Positions 1-6,670 of a stretch of 14,976 nucleotides of DNA are shown here, one piece after another. Each line of letters begins with the position of its first letter. Positions within the stretch are counted from its first letter, which is position 1. The DNA lies in NCBI GenBank assembly GCA_021163905.1, contig JAGGTG010000118.1:1-14976 (forward strand), read 5' to 3'. This DNA is from Candidatus Aerophobota bacterium (GTDB taxonomy: Bacteria; Aerophobota; Aerophobia; Aerophobales; B3-G15). Under the pieces are notes generated by a model, which was given only the letters and a program-made list of their open reading frames with translations, ran no database searches and was not told the DNA's origin. The translations under genes were made by a program, and so were the position numbers.

Positions 1-2
1 GA

Positions 3-86
3 TTTTTTTCGAAACTGGAAAAGGACACTTTGACAAGAGAAGAAAAACATCTAAAATTATATACCCTGTTATCAAACGGAGAATAA
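3..86 (+). CDS. C-terminal tail of an upstream gene (partial)
   Basis: An open frame enters from the left edge and ends at TAA 84-86, giving about 27 residues that finish in LYTLLSNGE. It stops 1 nt before the lipA ATG at 88, and the lipA Shine-Dalgarno-like CGGAG lies within its last codons, which suggests a translationally coupled operon. The fragment is lysine- and glutamate-rich and is too short to identify. Genes next to lipA are often lipoate ligases, octanoyltransferases or 2-oxoacid dehydrogenase/glycine cleavage components. Nothing in these residues decides between them. Confidence 0.5.
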   Translation, partial: FFSKLEKDTLTREEKHLKLYTLLSNGE

Positions 87-87
87 A

Positions 88-942
88 ATGAGACTTCCTC
101 CCTGGCTTACCAAAAAAATGCCTCCACCGGGAATGATAGAAAAAATGGAGAATTTAATAAGCTCTTTCTCACTGCATACCGTATGTCAGGAGGCAAAATG
201 TCCGAATATAGGGGAATGTTTTTCTCGAGGAACTGCTGCTTTTATGATCCTTGGAGATTACTGTACAAGAAACTGCCGTTTCTGTGCGGTGAAAAAAGGT
301 AGCCCTGTCCCTCCAGATCCAGATGAGCCGGAAAATGTGGCAAGAGCTGTCGCCAGACTTGGACTCAGCTATGTAGTTGTGACATCGGTAACAAGGGATG
401 ACTTACCTGATGGAGGAGCAGACCAGTTCGTTAAGGTAATTAACTGGATTAAAAAACTATGCGGGGGAAAAACCTATATAGAGGTGTTGATACCAGATTT
501 TAAAGGCCTTCTTTCCCCTCTGAAGAAAGTTGTAGAGGCAGGGCCATTCGTGGTAAATCATAACCTCGAAACTATCCCCCGGCTTTATACCAAAGTAAGA
601 CCTCAGGCAGACTACAAAAGATCTGTTGAACTTCTAAAAAGATGTAAAAGTATTGATCCTGCAATTTATACTAAATCAGGCCTGATGGTAGGGTTAGGAG
701 AGTCATTTGATGAGGTGGTCCAAGTAATGAAAGATTTAAGAGAAGCTAAATGCGACATACTGACCATAGGCCAGTATTTAAGACCTTCTCCCTCTCATCT
801 GGAAGTTAAGGAGTTTGTTCATCCGGATATCTTTAAGAAGTACAGGGAAATTGCCTATTCAATGGGGTTTAAATATGTCGCCTCTTCTCCCTTTGTCAGA
901 AGCTCCTATATGGCAGCTGATTGGTTAAAAACTCTCAGCTAA
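88..942 (+). CDS. lipA: Lipoyl synthase
   Basis: Radical SAM enzyme that inserts two sulfur atoms into protein-bound octanoyl groups, making the lipoyl cofactor of 2-oxoacid dehydrogenases and the glycine cleavage H protein. The diagnostic cysteines are all present. The auxiliary [4Fe-4S] cluster motif is C33-x4-C38-x5-C44 (CQEAKCPNIGEC), and the SAM-binding cluster is C59-x3-C63-x2-C66 (CTRNCRFC). The C-terminal RSSY at 271-274 supplies the serine ligand of the auxiliary cluster in this family. The 284-residue length is normal for a compact LipA. The ATG at 88 follows an upstream stop by 1 nt and has a short purine-rich site before it, so it is probably co-transcribed with the preceding gene. 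Identification is secure. Confidence 0.97.
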   Translation: MRLPPWLTKKMPPPGMIEKMENLISSFSLHTVCQEAKCPNIGECFSRGTAAFMILGDYCTRNCRFCAVKKGSPVPPDPDEPENVARAVARLGLSYVVVTSVTRDDLPDGGADQFVKVINWIKKLCGGKTYIEVLIPDFKGLLSPLKKVVEAGPFVVNHNLETIPRLYTKVRPQADYKRSVELLKRCKSIDPAIYTKSGLMVGLGESFDEVVQVMKDLREAKCDILTIGQYLRPSPSHLEVKEFVHPDIFKKYREIAYSMGFKYVASSPFVRSSYMAADWLKTLS

Positions 943-976
943 ATAGAAAGGAGAAGCTAAAGCCTCCCCTTTCTAT
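943..976 (+). terminator. Hairpin just after lipA, possible terminator
   Basis: Immediately after the lipA stop, 943-953 (ATAGAAAGGAG) can pair with 964-976 (CTCC, a 2-nt CC bulge, then TTTCTAT), leaving a loop of about 10 nt. The position fits a terminator for the lipA transcript. There is no strong T-run after the stem, so intrinsic termination is uncertain. Confidence 0.4.
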
Positions 977-984
977 CTGTCTCA

Positions 985-1046
985 TTCCAGTTTCCTGAAA
1001 AACCCTTATACCTTGCTGCCCGCCGGATGCGTAGATGCGTTCTATG
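985..1046 (+). repeat. Dispersed intergenic repeat, copy A
   Basis: This copy matches a second one at 14897-14976 in the same orientation. Shared blocks are TTCCAGTTTC, then GAAAAA, a TATA-containing stretch, TTGCTGCCCGCCGG and a final CTATG. Between the GC-rich core and CTATG this copy has two 8-bp units (GATGCGTA, GATGCGTT) where the other has four. It lies in the convergent gap between lipA and the transketolase gene. No open frame or tRNA-like fold is visible. It resembles a genome-wide intergenic repeat family, but with only two copies in view its class cannot be named. Confidence 0.75.
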
Positions 1047-1076
1047 TTCAAGGTCCTACGTTCAACATTACTTTAA

Positions 1077-1175
1077 ACAAATTAGACCAAACAGACTAAA
1101 CAAACTAAAGTAACCAAATAAACCAAATCAACCAAATACACCAAATCAACCAAATACACCAGATAGACGAGATAT
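1077..1175 (+). repeat. 9-bp tandem repeat array, about 11 units
   Basis: Eleven consecutive 9-bp units in strict register. The consensus is ACCAAAT followed by two variable bases (CA, AC, AA). The best-conserved units are 1113-1157. Units to the left (ACTAAAGTA, ACTAAACAA, ACCAAACAG, ACAAATTAG) and right (ACCAGATAG, ACGAGATAT) are progressively more divergent. Within the core, two unit types alternate, so an 18-bp higher-order unit is duplicated at 1122-1139 and 1140-1157. The array ends 6 nt before the transketolase stop codon, so it lies in the 3' untranslated region of that gene on the - strand. Confidence 0.9.
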
Positions 1176-1181
1176 TAGCAG

Positions 1182-3113
1182 CTAACCTTTTTCAATAAGC
1201 TCTATTACCGTATTTACCAGGCTATCAACATCCAGTCCTTCCATTTTTAAAAGCTCGTCCGGCAAACCTGAACCTGCGTATCTTTTAATACCCAATTTTC
1301 GAAAACGGGGGAATAAAGAGTTCTCCATAAGAAAACTCCCCACTATAGTTCCAAGTCCTGTTCTTACATTATGATCCTCATAGGTCACTACTATCCCGGT
1401 TTCTGCTGCCTGTTTAATGGCCTCAGAATCAAGATCGCTCCAGCAGCTTATATTTAATACCCTTACACTGTAGCCTCTTTCTTTAAGGATTTCCCAGGCC
1501 TGAATAGCTCTATAAAGGAAACTCCCCGCAGAGATAATCGTTGCCTGATCGCCTTCCCTTATAAGATCAGCCTTACCATAGGTAAACTCATATCCTTCTC
1601 CAAATATGGGATCTCCCTTCTCAGAAAGAATAATCGGCAGGCTGGAACGACCAACTCCCACAAAAAAATTACCAGGATTTACACTGATGTACCTTATAAC
1701 TCTGTCAGTTTGATTGGCATCAGCAGGTACTATTATCCTGTAGCCGTATAAATTGTTAATTACTCCAGCGTAGTCAATACACTGGTGTGTTTTTCCATCC
1801 TGTCCCACATCTATTCCATTATGTGTACAGACAAGTTTTAAATTGGTATGGTTTATGTCATTAAGTCTGTGCTGATTGTAAGTCTCATCCACCCCAAATA
1901 CACCAAAATCGGAAAAAAAGACAACCACTCCCTGAGTGGAAAGAGCTCCGGCAATAGTAGCGGTATTATGCTCCTGAATTCCTCCCTCAAAAAACCATTC
2001 CGGACAGGCCTTTGCAAATCCATCTGTTTTAACTGAACCCAGAAGGTCGCAGTCAAAAACAGCAATAGGAGTTTTCCCTTTTTCACCCTTATTAAGGCTA
2101 CCAATATCCTGCAAGGCTTTTCCAAAAGCATTTCTATTGGCTACTTTCTCTTCTTTCCCGTAGTTTACAGGATTTCCAGTAATCAAATCCACCTTATCCT
2201 CTGGACGCTGTATGGCAGATCTGGGAGGAGGAGTGGAATTTCTTAAATTAAAATATTTATCAAGATCATCCTCTAAGCCAAGCTCCTCAAGTGCTCTTTT
2301 GCACTCCTCGACTTTCAATGGTTTACCATGGTACTGATACCTATCCTCCATAAAGGAAACACCCTTACCCATCACAGTTCGTGCAAGAATAACCACAGGG
2401 GAGTTGTCATTTTTAACTGCCTTTCTCAGTGCTTGATAAATTGCCTGATGATCATGTCCATCTATTTCCAGAACCTCCCATTCTTCAGATAGATAATCCT
2501 CCTTTATATTTTGAGGCATAATCTCATCCAGGGGTCCGGATAACTGAAGTAAATTATAATCAATAATCACGGTTAAATTACTCAGTTTGTACTTTTTGGC
2601 AAACCTTCTTGCCTCCTCTACCTGACCTTTAGATTGTTCCCCATCGCTCATTACCACAAAAGTATGGAATTTTTTTTCCAATAATCTCGCAGCCAGAGCA
2701 AAACCACAACCTGCGGATAATCCCTGACCCAGATTCCCGGTACTCCACTCAACTCCAGGAATATCCCTTTCTATATGACCCTCAAACATACTTCCAGCTC
2801 TACGGAAATGAGCAATTGCGCTATCTACATCAAAGAAACCAAGACGACCGAGAGTTGCATAAACTCCCGGAGATGTATGTCCATGACTTACAACTATTCT
2901 ATCCCTGTCAGGATTATAGGGATCATCTGGCCACACTCTGGCACAGGACCATAGGGTAAGATAAATATCTATAGAAGACATAGATCCTCCGGGGTGACCG
3001 GAGTTAGCCACTGTTGTCATCTTCAGTATGTCACCCCGTGCTATTTTAGAAAGATCCTTTAAATAATCAATTTTTTGTTGGTCTAATTTTTCTTCTTCAA
3101 ATCCCCATCGCAT
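1182..3113 (-). CDS. tkt: Transketolase, full length
   Basis: Thiamine-diphosphate enzyme of the non-oxidative pentose phosphate pathway that transfers two-carbon ketol units between sugar phosphates. At 643 residues it carries both halves that some lineages split into two genes. The N-terminal TPP domain has NSGHPGGSMSS at 37-47, STGNLGQG at 124-131 and the diphosphate-binding segment starting SDGEQSKGQ at 156 with the paired N187. The pyrimidine domain has catalytic Glu381 in GGIQEHN and GQDGKTH at 437-443, followed by a C-terminal transketolase domain. The metal/TPP motif begins SDG instead of the usual GDG and lacks the common downstream Trp, so this is a divergent branch and another ketol-transfer substrate is possible. 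The ATG at 3113 has a strong AAAGGAGGG site that overlaps the stop codon of the ferredoxin gene, implying a two-gene operon. Confidence 0.92.
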   Translation of the reverse strand: MRWGFEEEKLDQQKIDYLKDLSKIARGDILKMTTVANSGHPGGSMSSIDIYLTLWSCARVWPDDPYNPDRDRIVVSHGHTSPGVYATLGRLGFFDVDSAIAHFRRAGSMFEGHIERDIPGVEWSTGNLGQGLSAGCGFALAARLLEKKFHTFVVMSDGEQSKGQVEEARRFAKKYKLSNLTVIIDYNLLQLSGPLDEIMPQNIKEDYLSEEWEVLEIDGHDHQAIYQALRKAVKNDNSPVVILARTVMGKGVSFMEDRYQYHGKPLKVEECKRALEELGLEDDLDKYFNLRNSTPPPRSAIQRPEDKVDLITGNPVNYGKEEKVANRNAFGKALQDIGSLNKGEKGKTPIAVFDCDLLGSVKTDGFAKACPEWFFEGGIQEHNTATIAGALSTQGVVVFFSDFGVFGVDETYNQHRLNDINHTNLKLVCTHNGIDVGQDGKTHQCIDYAGVINNLYGYRIIVPADANQTDRVIRYISVNPGNFFVGVGRSSLPIILSEKGDPIFGEGYEFTYGKADLIREGDQATIISAGSFLYRAIQAWEILKERGYSVRVLNISCWSDLDSEAIKQAAETGIVVTYEDHNVRTGLGTIVGSFLMENSLFPRFRKLGIKRYAGSGLPDELLKMEGLDVDSLVNTVIELIEKG

Positions 3114-3127
3114 TAATTTACCCTCCT

Positions 3128-3325
3128 TTACTCTTCTTCATACTGAATGGCTTCACCCGGACATTCCTCTGCAGCTTCCTTTATTTCCTCCTCGAACTCG
3201 TTAAAATCCGCATCTTCTTTCACCCTTGCCACATCATCCACCTCAAAAACATCGGGGCAGGTATCCTCGCAAAGCCCACAGCCTGTACAGGCATCCTCAT
3301 CTATCCAGACTTCTATGATAGCCAT
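3128..3325 (-). CDS. Small [4Fe-4S] ferredoxin
   Basis: A 65-residue acidic, soluble electron carrier of the single-cluster type. Cluster ligands are visible as CTGCGLC near the N-terminus and a fourth Cys in EECPGEA near the C-terminus, with the usual DVFEV between them. The next Cys after the first three (EDTCPDVF) corresponds to the one that forms a disulfide in Thermotoga-type ferredoxins, but its usual partner position is Glu here, so no such bond can form. I place the start at the ATG at 3325 because an excellent AAAGGAGGAGGT site lies just upstream. A longer frame to 3388 would add an atypical hydrophobic leader and swallow this site. It is the first gene of an operon with transketolase, 14 nt downstream. 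The redox partner is not evident. Confidence 0.93.
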   Translation of the reverse strand: MAIIEVWIDEDACTGCGLCEDTCPDVFEVDDVARVKEDADFNEFEEEIKEAAEECPGEAIQYEEE

Positions 3326-3382
3326 TCTACCTCCTCCTTTTAATCTAAATTTTGGCTCATACATTAACAAATTAATTAAAAA

Positions 3383-3395
3383 TGTCAAATTGACA
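3383..3395. promoter_or_regulatory. Perfect palindrome formed by two back-to-back -35 hexamers
   Basis: TGTCAA-A-TTGACA is a 13-bp perfect palindrome. Its right arm is the consensus -35 of the rightward promoter. Its left arm read on - is an identical TTGACA, facing the ferredoxin gene. A leftward -10 is poor: the best candidate is TAATGT on the - strand, at 3361-3366 with a 16-bp spacer. The site may also be an operator. Confidence 0.55.
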
Positions 3396-3418
3396 AGCCC
3401 CCCTTTTAATTATATAAT
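3390..3418 (+). promoter_or_regulatory. Consensus sigma-70-type promoter for the radical SAM gene
   Basis: TTGACA at 3390-3395 and TATAAT at 3413-3418 are separated by exactly 17 bp. Both hexamers are perfect consensus. The start of transcription would fall near 3425, leaving a leader of about 25 nt that contains the GACAGGAG ribosome site before the GTG at 3451. Confidence 0.85.
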
Positions 3419-3450
3419 TTGATAAGTTAATTTTTGACAGGAGATAAAAA

Positions 3451-4833
3451 GTGAAAATAGAGTTAATTGCTCCTACCTGGACTGGCAAAACTGTGGTAAA
3501 AAGAGCAAGAAGAGAAAAAATATTTAAGATCCCCCCTTTGGGACTGTTAAATGTGGCTGCAGTAACTCCCCCTGAGGTTAAAATCAGTCTTACAGATGAG
3601 AATATCGAGCCCATAGATTTTAACAAAAAAGTTGATCTTGTAGGAATAACAACAATGACCTCTGCTGCCCCAAGGGCCTATGAGATTGCTCAGGAATTCA
3701 GAAAAAGAGGAATTCCTGTCGTCCTGGGTGGCCCACATGTCTCTGCTCTGCCTCAGGAAGGTTTGCGGTACGCTGATGCAGTTGTAATCGGGGAGGCTGA
3801 AGGAGCATGGGAGAGGTTAATGGATGATTTCATTAAAGGAGGCAGAGAAAATCTTAAAAAAATCTATAAGAATGAAAAACTACCAGACCTCTCAAAAATT
3901 CCCTTTCCCAGATGGGACATACTGAAAAAAGATAAATATATAGTGGATAAAGTACTCCATCTTACAAGAGGTTGTCCTTATAACTGTTCTTTTTGTTCAG
4001 TAACTCAGCTTTTTGGAAGGAGAATAAGATCACGTCCTGTGGAAAAAGTGGTAGATTTTATTAAAGCTCACAAAGGGAAAGGATTGAAGGAAAGATTATT
4101 TGTATTTTTAGATGATAATATTATGGGGAATAAAAAATATGCCAAACAACTTTTTAAAGCTCTTATCCCACTGAAGATAATCTGGATGAGTCAGGCTTCA
4201 GTTAATGCTGCCTATGATGAAGAACTTCTAAAACTGGCAGGTGAAAGTGGATGTAAGGCGCTTTTCGTTGGATTTGAAAGTATATCAAAAGGTGCTCTTA
4301 AGGAGGTTGGTAAATCCCAAAATAAGGTTGATTTTTATAAGGAGGCAATAAAAAGATTCCACAAATACGGGATATTTTTACATGGGGCATTTATATTTGG
4401 GATGGATGATCATGGTGAGGATATTTTTAAAAGAACCGTTGATTTTATTTTAAAGACAAAATTAGACAGCGCTCAGTTTTCCATACTCACTCCTCTACCC
4501 GGGACAAGATTTCATCAGGAAGTTGAAGCTGAGGGAAGAATTATTGACCGGGATTGGTCTAACTATGATTGTGGGCATGTTGTATTTAAACCAAAAAAAA
4601 TGAGTCCAGCTCAGCTTGATGCTGGAATGGCCTGGGCCTACGTCAAAACCTTTTCCCTGCCTTCAATTTTTAAAAGACTATCAGGTGTATTTTCAGGTGG
4701 AAGATGGAAATACACATTGCTCCTTTTTGCCTTTAACCTTTATTATAGAAAAACATGCTCAAAAATGAAAGAAAGAATACTCCGTCCAATGGTTCAAGAT
4801 GAGATGAGAATGCAGGAAAGTCCTTTATTTTAA
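3451..4833 (+). CDS. B12-binding-type radical SAM protein, function unknown
   Basis: A 460-residue protein with the two-domain layout of the large cobalamin-dependent radical SAM class. Residues 1-130 form a Rossmann-like B12-binding-type domain (DLVGITTMT at 62-70, VVLGGPHVSALP at 90-101, VIGEAEG at 112-118). The classical DxHxxG cobalamin ligand motif is absent, as in many class members. The SAM-cluster motif is CPYNCSFC at 175-182, followed by the radical SAM barrel (LDDN, FVGFES, GAFIFGMDDHG, LTPLPGT). Family members methylate or rearrange unreactive carbons in lipids, cofactors, hopanoids and antibiotics; the substrate here cannot be told. Translation starts at GTG 3451 behind GACAGGAG, driven by the consensus promoter at 3390-3418. 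The next gene is 73 nt downstream on the same strand and is a PHP/glycosyltransferase-like hybrid, so a role in envelope lipid or glycan chemistry is possible but speculative. Confidence 0.88.
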   Translation: MKIELIAPTWTGKTVVKRARREKIFKIPPLGLLNVAAVTPPEVKISLTDENIEPIDFNKKVDLVGITTMTSAAPRAYEIAQEFRKRGIPVVLGGPHVSALPQEGLRYADAVVIGEAEGAWERLMDDFIKGGRENLKKIYKNEKLPDLSKIPFPRWDILKKDKYIVDKVLHLTRGCPYNCSFCSVTQLFGRRIRSRPVEKVVDFIKAHKGKGLKERLFVFLDDNIMGNKKYAKQLFKALIPLKIIWMSQASVNAAYDEELLKLAGESGCKALFVGFESISKGALKEVGKSQNKVDFYKEAIKRFHKYGIFLHGAFIFGMDDHGEDIFKRTVDFILKTKLDSAQFSILTPLPGTRFHQEVEAEGRIIDRDWSNYDCGHVVFKPKKMSPAQLDAGMAWAYVKTFSLPSIFKRLSGVFSGGRWKYTLLLFAFNLYYRKTCSKMKERILRPMVQDEMRMQESPLF

Positions 4834-4874
4834 AATACCTGATATCAGCCTCATCTTCCAGGTTAGGTCCAAGT

Positions 4875-4900
4875 TTGCAAAGATTTGATCGGGATATAAC
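4875..4900 (+). promoter_or_regulatory. Weak candidate promoter immediately before the PHP gene
   Basis: TATAAC at 4895-4900 ends 6 nt before the ATG at 4907, where no convincing Shine-Dalgarno site exists. If used, transcription would start at or next to the ATG, giving a leaderless mRNA. The only -35-like hexamer (TTGCAA 4875-4880) is 14 bp away, which is too close, so this is tentative. Confidence 0.25.
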
Positions 4901-4906
4901 GGTAAA

Positions 4907-6667
4907 ATGAAACTGTATAAGGCAGACCTGCATGTCCATTCAGAATATTCAAAAATAGAGGGAGGGGCATTAAAGAGGATAACTCATTCAGAGTCCTATA
5001 CCCCTCCAGAAGAAGTATACAGGATAGCAAAGAAAAGAGGGATGGATTTTATTACAATAACTGACCATAACTCAATTCAGGGTGCTCTCAAAATTTCCCA
5101 TTTTGATGACGTTTTTATCAGTGAAGAGGTAACGACTAAATTCCCGGAAGACGGATGTGAAATCCATCTTATCACATTAAATATAAATGAAAAACAGCAC
5201 AGAGAAATACAGTTATTGAGAAATAACGTATATGAGCTCAGAGATTACCTTAATTCTCAAAGTATAATCCACTTTGTAGCCCATCCTTTTTCCTCTGTTA
5301 ATGGGAAACTTAAACAGGAACACTGGGAAAAGATGCTTTTGCTATTTGATGTTTTTGAAGTTAAAAATGGAATCCAGAAAGAAAAAGATAATAATCTTGT
5401 GGAACAAATACTTAAAAACCTTTCCAGAGAAAGAATAGAAAGGCTAATTGATCAATACGGAATCCTACCAGAATCTGAAACTCCCTGGAAAAAGTCAATG
5501 GTGGGAGGATCAGATGATCACGGTGGACTATATATCGGGCAAACCTACACTGCAGGAGAAGGACCGGGATTGAAGGATTTTTTAAAATCAATTAAGGATG
5601 GTAAATGTAGGGCCGAGGGAAAAAGTGGAACTTGCTTTACTATTGGGCACAGTATTTATGCCACAGGATATAAGTTCTATAAATATAAATTAAGAAAAAG
5701 GGGGAGAATATTAAAATTCCTCGATAAACTGATAAATGATGAGAGAAAGGGAAAGATACTCGAAAAAGTGTTATTAAGAAATGGCCAGGGTAAAGTTTCA
5801 ATTTTCCCCAGAAGATTTTTTATCTCTTATTTTATTAAAAAATTCTCAAAAAAAATGCCATTTTTACATACCTTAAGAGCAATAGACAAGATAAACAAAA
5901 ATATCCCTTTATCTACAGCTTTATTCCCTTATTTTTTCGGACTTGCCTACCAAAATAAAGATAGAGATATAACCAAAAAAGTAAAACTTGGCTACCTTGG
6001 CCAGGGAGAATCTTTAAAGGTTGCCATTTTTACTGACTTTATTGAAAATGAGAAAAATTTTTTGTCCTCCTTTATCTCAAAGATAAACTCATCTCTTAAC
6101 GGAGAAAAATTAAAAATTCTGTGCTGCGATAAAAGAAAAATTTTCTCTTCAAATGGGATAAAAACTTTTCACTCCATGGTGGATTTTCCCTTTCCTCTTT
6201 ATCCAGCGATTAACTTTCACATACCTTCTCTACTTGATATTCTCCTTTACTGTGAACAGGAGGAATTTACCCTTATCCATACTTTAACACCCGGTCCTAT
6301 GGGGATAGTAAGCATCATAGTTTCCAGGATTCTCAAACTACCCCTTATAGGAACATATCAAATCGATTTTGTTAAACTTTTATCCTCTTCCACAAAAAAC
6401 GAGAGTCTTAAGAATATGGCATGGAGGTACCTTAACTGGTACTACACTCAAATGGATAAAATATTTACCTTGCAAAGGTATGTACAGCAGCTAAGAGAAA
6501 AAAATATACCCGAGGAAAAAATAAAGATCATCGATACAGAAAAAGAATATAGTCCATCTTCTAATCCCGATTTTCCTTTTGCTCAAATCCTGGATACTTT
6601 TTTTAAGAAAAACACTTTTAATCAGATATGGAGAGCTTATGAGGAAATATATATGAAAGAGAGGTAA
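4907..6667 (+). CDS. PHP-domain phosphoesterase fused to an N-terminal half-glycosyltransferase
   Basis: A 586-residue two-part protein. Residues 1-235 are a PHP (polymerase and histidinol phosphatase) domain with its metal-ligand motifs: DLHVH at 7-11, TDHNS at 52-56, a Glu pair at 73-74, H126 in VAHPFSS and GGSDDHGG at 200-207. These predict a metal-dependent phosphoesterase. A linker follows at about 240-365. Residues 370-545 then resemble the acceptor-binding N-terminal Rossmann domain of GT4 glycosyltransferases (PFPLYPAINFHIPS, LIHTLTPGPMG, LPLIGTYQIDF, with Ile in place of the usual second His/Thr region). The donor-binding C-terminal domain, with its E-x7-E region, is missing: only about 40 residues remain, ending in a helix-like tail. 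So the glycosyltransferase half is probably inactive or regulatory. The stop is 3 nt before pstS, so the two genes are probably co-expressed. The substrate is unknown. Confidence 0.8.
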   Translation: MKLYKADLHVHSEYSKIEGGALKRITHSESYTPPEEVYRIAKKRGMDFITITDHNSIQGALKISHFDDVFISEEVTTKFPEDGCEIHLITLNINEKQHREIQLLRNNVYELRDYLNSQSIIHFVAHPFSSVNGKLKQEHWEKMLLLFDVFEVKNGIQKEKDNNLVEQILKNLSRERIERLIDQYGILPESETPWKKSMVGGSDDHGGLYIGQTYTAGEGPGLKDFLKSIKDGKCRAEGKSGTCFTIGHSIYATGYKFYKYKLRKRGRILKFLDKLINDERKGKILEKVLLRNGQGKVSIFPRRFFISYFIKKFSKKMPFLHTLRAIDKINKNIPLSTALFPYFFGLAYQNKDRDITKKVKLGYLGQGESLKVAIFTDFIENEKNFLSSFISKINSSLNGEKLKILCCDKRKIFSSNGIKTFHSMVDFPFPLYPAINFHIPSLLDILLYCEQEEFTLIHTLTPGPMGIVSIIVSRILKLPLIGTYQIDFVKLLSSSTKNESLKNMAWRYLNWYYTQMDKIFTLQRYVQQLREKNIPEEKIKIIDTEKEYSPSSNPDFPFAQILDTFFKKNTFNQIWRAYEEIYMKER

Positions 6668-6670
6668 CGA

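Noticed and set aside
985..1046. Small RNA or tRNA-derived element
   Set aside because: No cloverleaf, no T-loop sequence and no consistent long stem is found in either copy.
1077..1175. CRISPR array or direct-repeat iterons
   Set aside because: The units are 9 bp, contiguous and without spacers. No cas genes or replication initiator gene are nearby, so it is a simple tandem repeat.
1853..2131. Open frames on both strands inside the transketolase gene
   Set aside because: They lack ribosome sites and recognisable motifs, and lie wholly within the secure transketolase frame.
3326..3388. N-terminal extension of the ferredoxin
   Set aside because: The extension encodes a hydrophobic leader not found in soluble ferredoxins and would bury the AAAGGAGGAGGT ribosome site directly before ATG 3325.
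3372..3738. Antisense open frames opposite the start of the radical SAM gene
   Set aside because: They have no motif, run across the consensus promoter and oppose a well-supported coding frame.
4839..4848. Perfect palindrome CTGATATCAG as an operator or terminator
   Set aside because: Ten bases of palindrome are too short to be significant here, with no T-run and no flanking promoter of good quality.
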